64,000 nt of DNA, taken from positions 124,001 to 188,000 of the forward strand of contig NZ_FNAO01000002.1 in NCBI RefSeq assembly GCF_900101815.1. The letters run 5' to 3'. A model generated the notes under the pieces. It was not told where the DNA came from. It did not search any database and saw only the letters and a program-made list of their open reading frames with translations. This DNA comes from Pricia antarctica. Its GTDB lineage: Bacteria; Bacteroidota; Bacteroidia; Flavobacteriales; Flavobacteriaceae. How positions within the stretch are numbered: the first letter of the stretch is position 1; the number at the start of each line of letters is the position of its first letter. Below, piece by piece: positions 63,530 to 64,000 of this stretch. Both the position numbers and the translations under genes were made by a program.

Positions 63530-63675
63530 ACAAAACCTTTTAGTAGGCAATCGTTTGTTTTGTGTAGATTCGGGTAAAAATCGCTAACGAATTGCAAAAA
63601 TAGTATTGGAGTTCTTTACCTAAAAATCCTTAACTTTAGCAGTCACTATTCAGTGAATTGCTATAAAAAGGATTG

Positions 63676-64000
63676 ATGAAATACAAAATTGGCATAATCG
63701 TAGTGCTGTCCCTGCTGATCGGTCTGCTCTATACCTACAAAAAAGGGGTCTTCGATTCCGGGGACGACGAATACGCAAAGCTGAAACTGCCCGAGACGGT
63801 CAACTACAATTTCCATATCAAGCCCATACTTTCCGATAACTGCTATACCTGCCACGGGCCGGACGCCAACAAGCGCAAAGCCGGCCTGCGGCTCGACCTG
63901 GAGACGTCGGCCTTCGCGGAGCTTCCCGAAAGTCCCGGTAAATTTCCCATCGTACCCAAGAACCTCCGTGAAAGTACGCTCTACCAACATATCATATCGG
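63676..64000 (+). CDS. PSD1/planctomycete cytochrome c-domain protein (cut by right edge)
   Basis: The first 108 residues of a longer protein. A membrane anchor or signal (YKIGIIVVLSLLIGLLYTYK) is followed by FHIKPILSDNCYTCHGPDAN, with a CxxCH haem-binding site near residue 57, and RKAGLRLDLETSAF. This is the N-terminal 'PSCyt1' module found in DUF1549/DUF1553 proteins, common in Planctomycetes and marine Bacteroidota. The remaining domains lie outside the window, so the type is inferred from the haem module only. Confidence 0.85.
   Translation, partial: MKYKIGIIVVLSLLIGLLYTYKKGVFDSGDDEYAKLKLPETVNYNFHIKPILSDNCYTCHGPDANKRKAGLRLDLETSAFAELPESPGKFPIVPKNLRESTLYQHIIS

Overview
The window is chromosomal DNA of a Bacteroidota bacterium, most probably a marine member of the Flavobacteriaceae. 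The evidence is a complete gliding-motility/type IX secretion motor operon (gldK-gldL-gldM-gldN), many short lipoproteins, the Bacteroidota families DUF4271, DUF4296 and DUF983, and many copies of the Bacteroidota -7 promoter element TAnnTTTG just upstream of genes. The genus cannot be fixed from the sequence; a Maribacter/Zobellia-like relative is only a guess. I saw no rRNA, tRNA, CRISPR array, transposase or prophage. Most of the window is conserved core genome with small accessory patches.

Layout. 1-10.5 kb: a saccharopine dehydrogenase cut by the left edge, DUF423, PEP carboxykinase, a GT39 / DUF4271 / hemD unit, and a GT2 polyprenol-sugar synthase / dihydroorotase / DUF4296 unit. 10.7-17.2 kb: tyrS, then an accessory patch of orphan lipoproteins with a relic ORF, a metallophosphoesterase and a vanadium-haloperoxidase-like lipoprotein. 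17.6-25.8 kb: Na+/solute symporter, lpxB, tail-specific protease, an msrB / small protein / msrA repair operon, and a membrane-anchored nuclease. 26-33.6 kb: the rod-shape operon mreB-mreC-mreD-mrdA-rodA, with purH upstream. 33.7-36.7 kb: a signalling patch with a free-Met-sulfoxide-reductase-like GAF protein, a GAF/PAS protein that has an H-box but no ATPase domain, and two tandem receiver-only regulators. 37.3-44.9 kb: groEL, groES, secG, a TPR-like protein, lptE, a broken acetyltransferase, a sensor-less sigma-54 activator and miaB, all on the minus strand. 45.1-55.5 kb: an LVIVD lipoprotein, topA, a metal-site-degenerate arginase-fold protein and gldKLMN. 55.6-64 kb: DAO-family oxidoreductase, DUF983, ABC-F ATPase, a plant-type LRR protein, Gfo/Idh oxidoreductase, a CPXCG zinc protein, an FGE-like lipoprotein, YceI, and the start of a haem-binding planctomycete-type (PSD1) protein cut by the right edge.

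How the genes fit together. Envelope construction and protein export dominate: lpxB and lptE (LPS), secG, mre/mrdA/rodA (cell shape and wall) and gldKLMN (type IX secretion and gliding). Proteostasis and oxidative repair form a second theme: groESL, the tail-specific protease, msrA/msrB and the GAF protein.

No clearly new multi-gene system such as a defence island or biosynthetic cluster is visible. The best leads are: (i) the arginase-fold protein beside gldK, in which three of six metal ligands are replaced, two by Arg; (ii) the H-box-only GAF/PAS protein next to two receiver-only proteins; (iii) a TGNCA-N3-TGNCA motif shared by the groES and miaB upstream regions; (iv) dispersed hairpins and a heptamer microsatellite placed in leaders and spacers of conserved genes.
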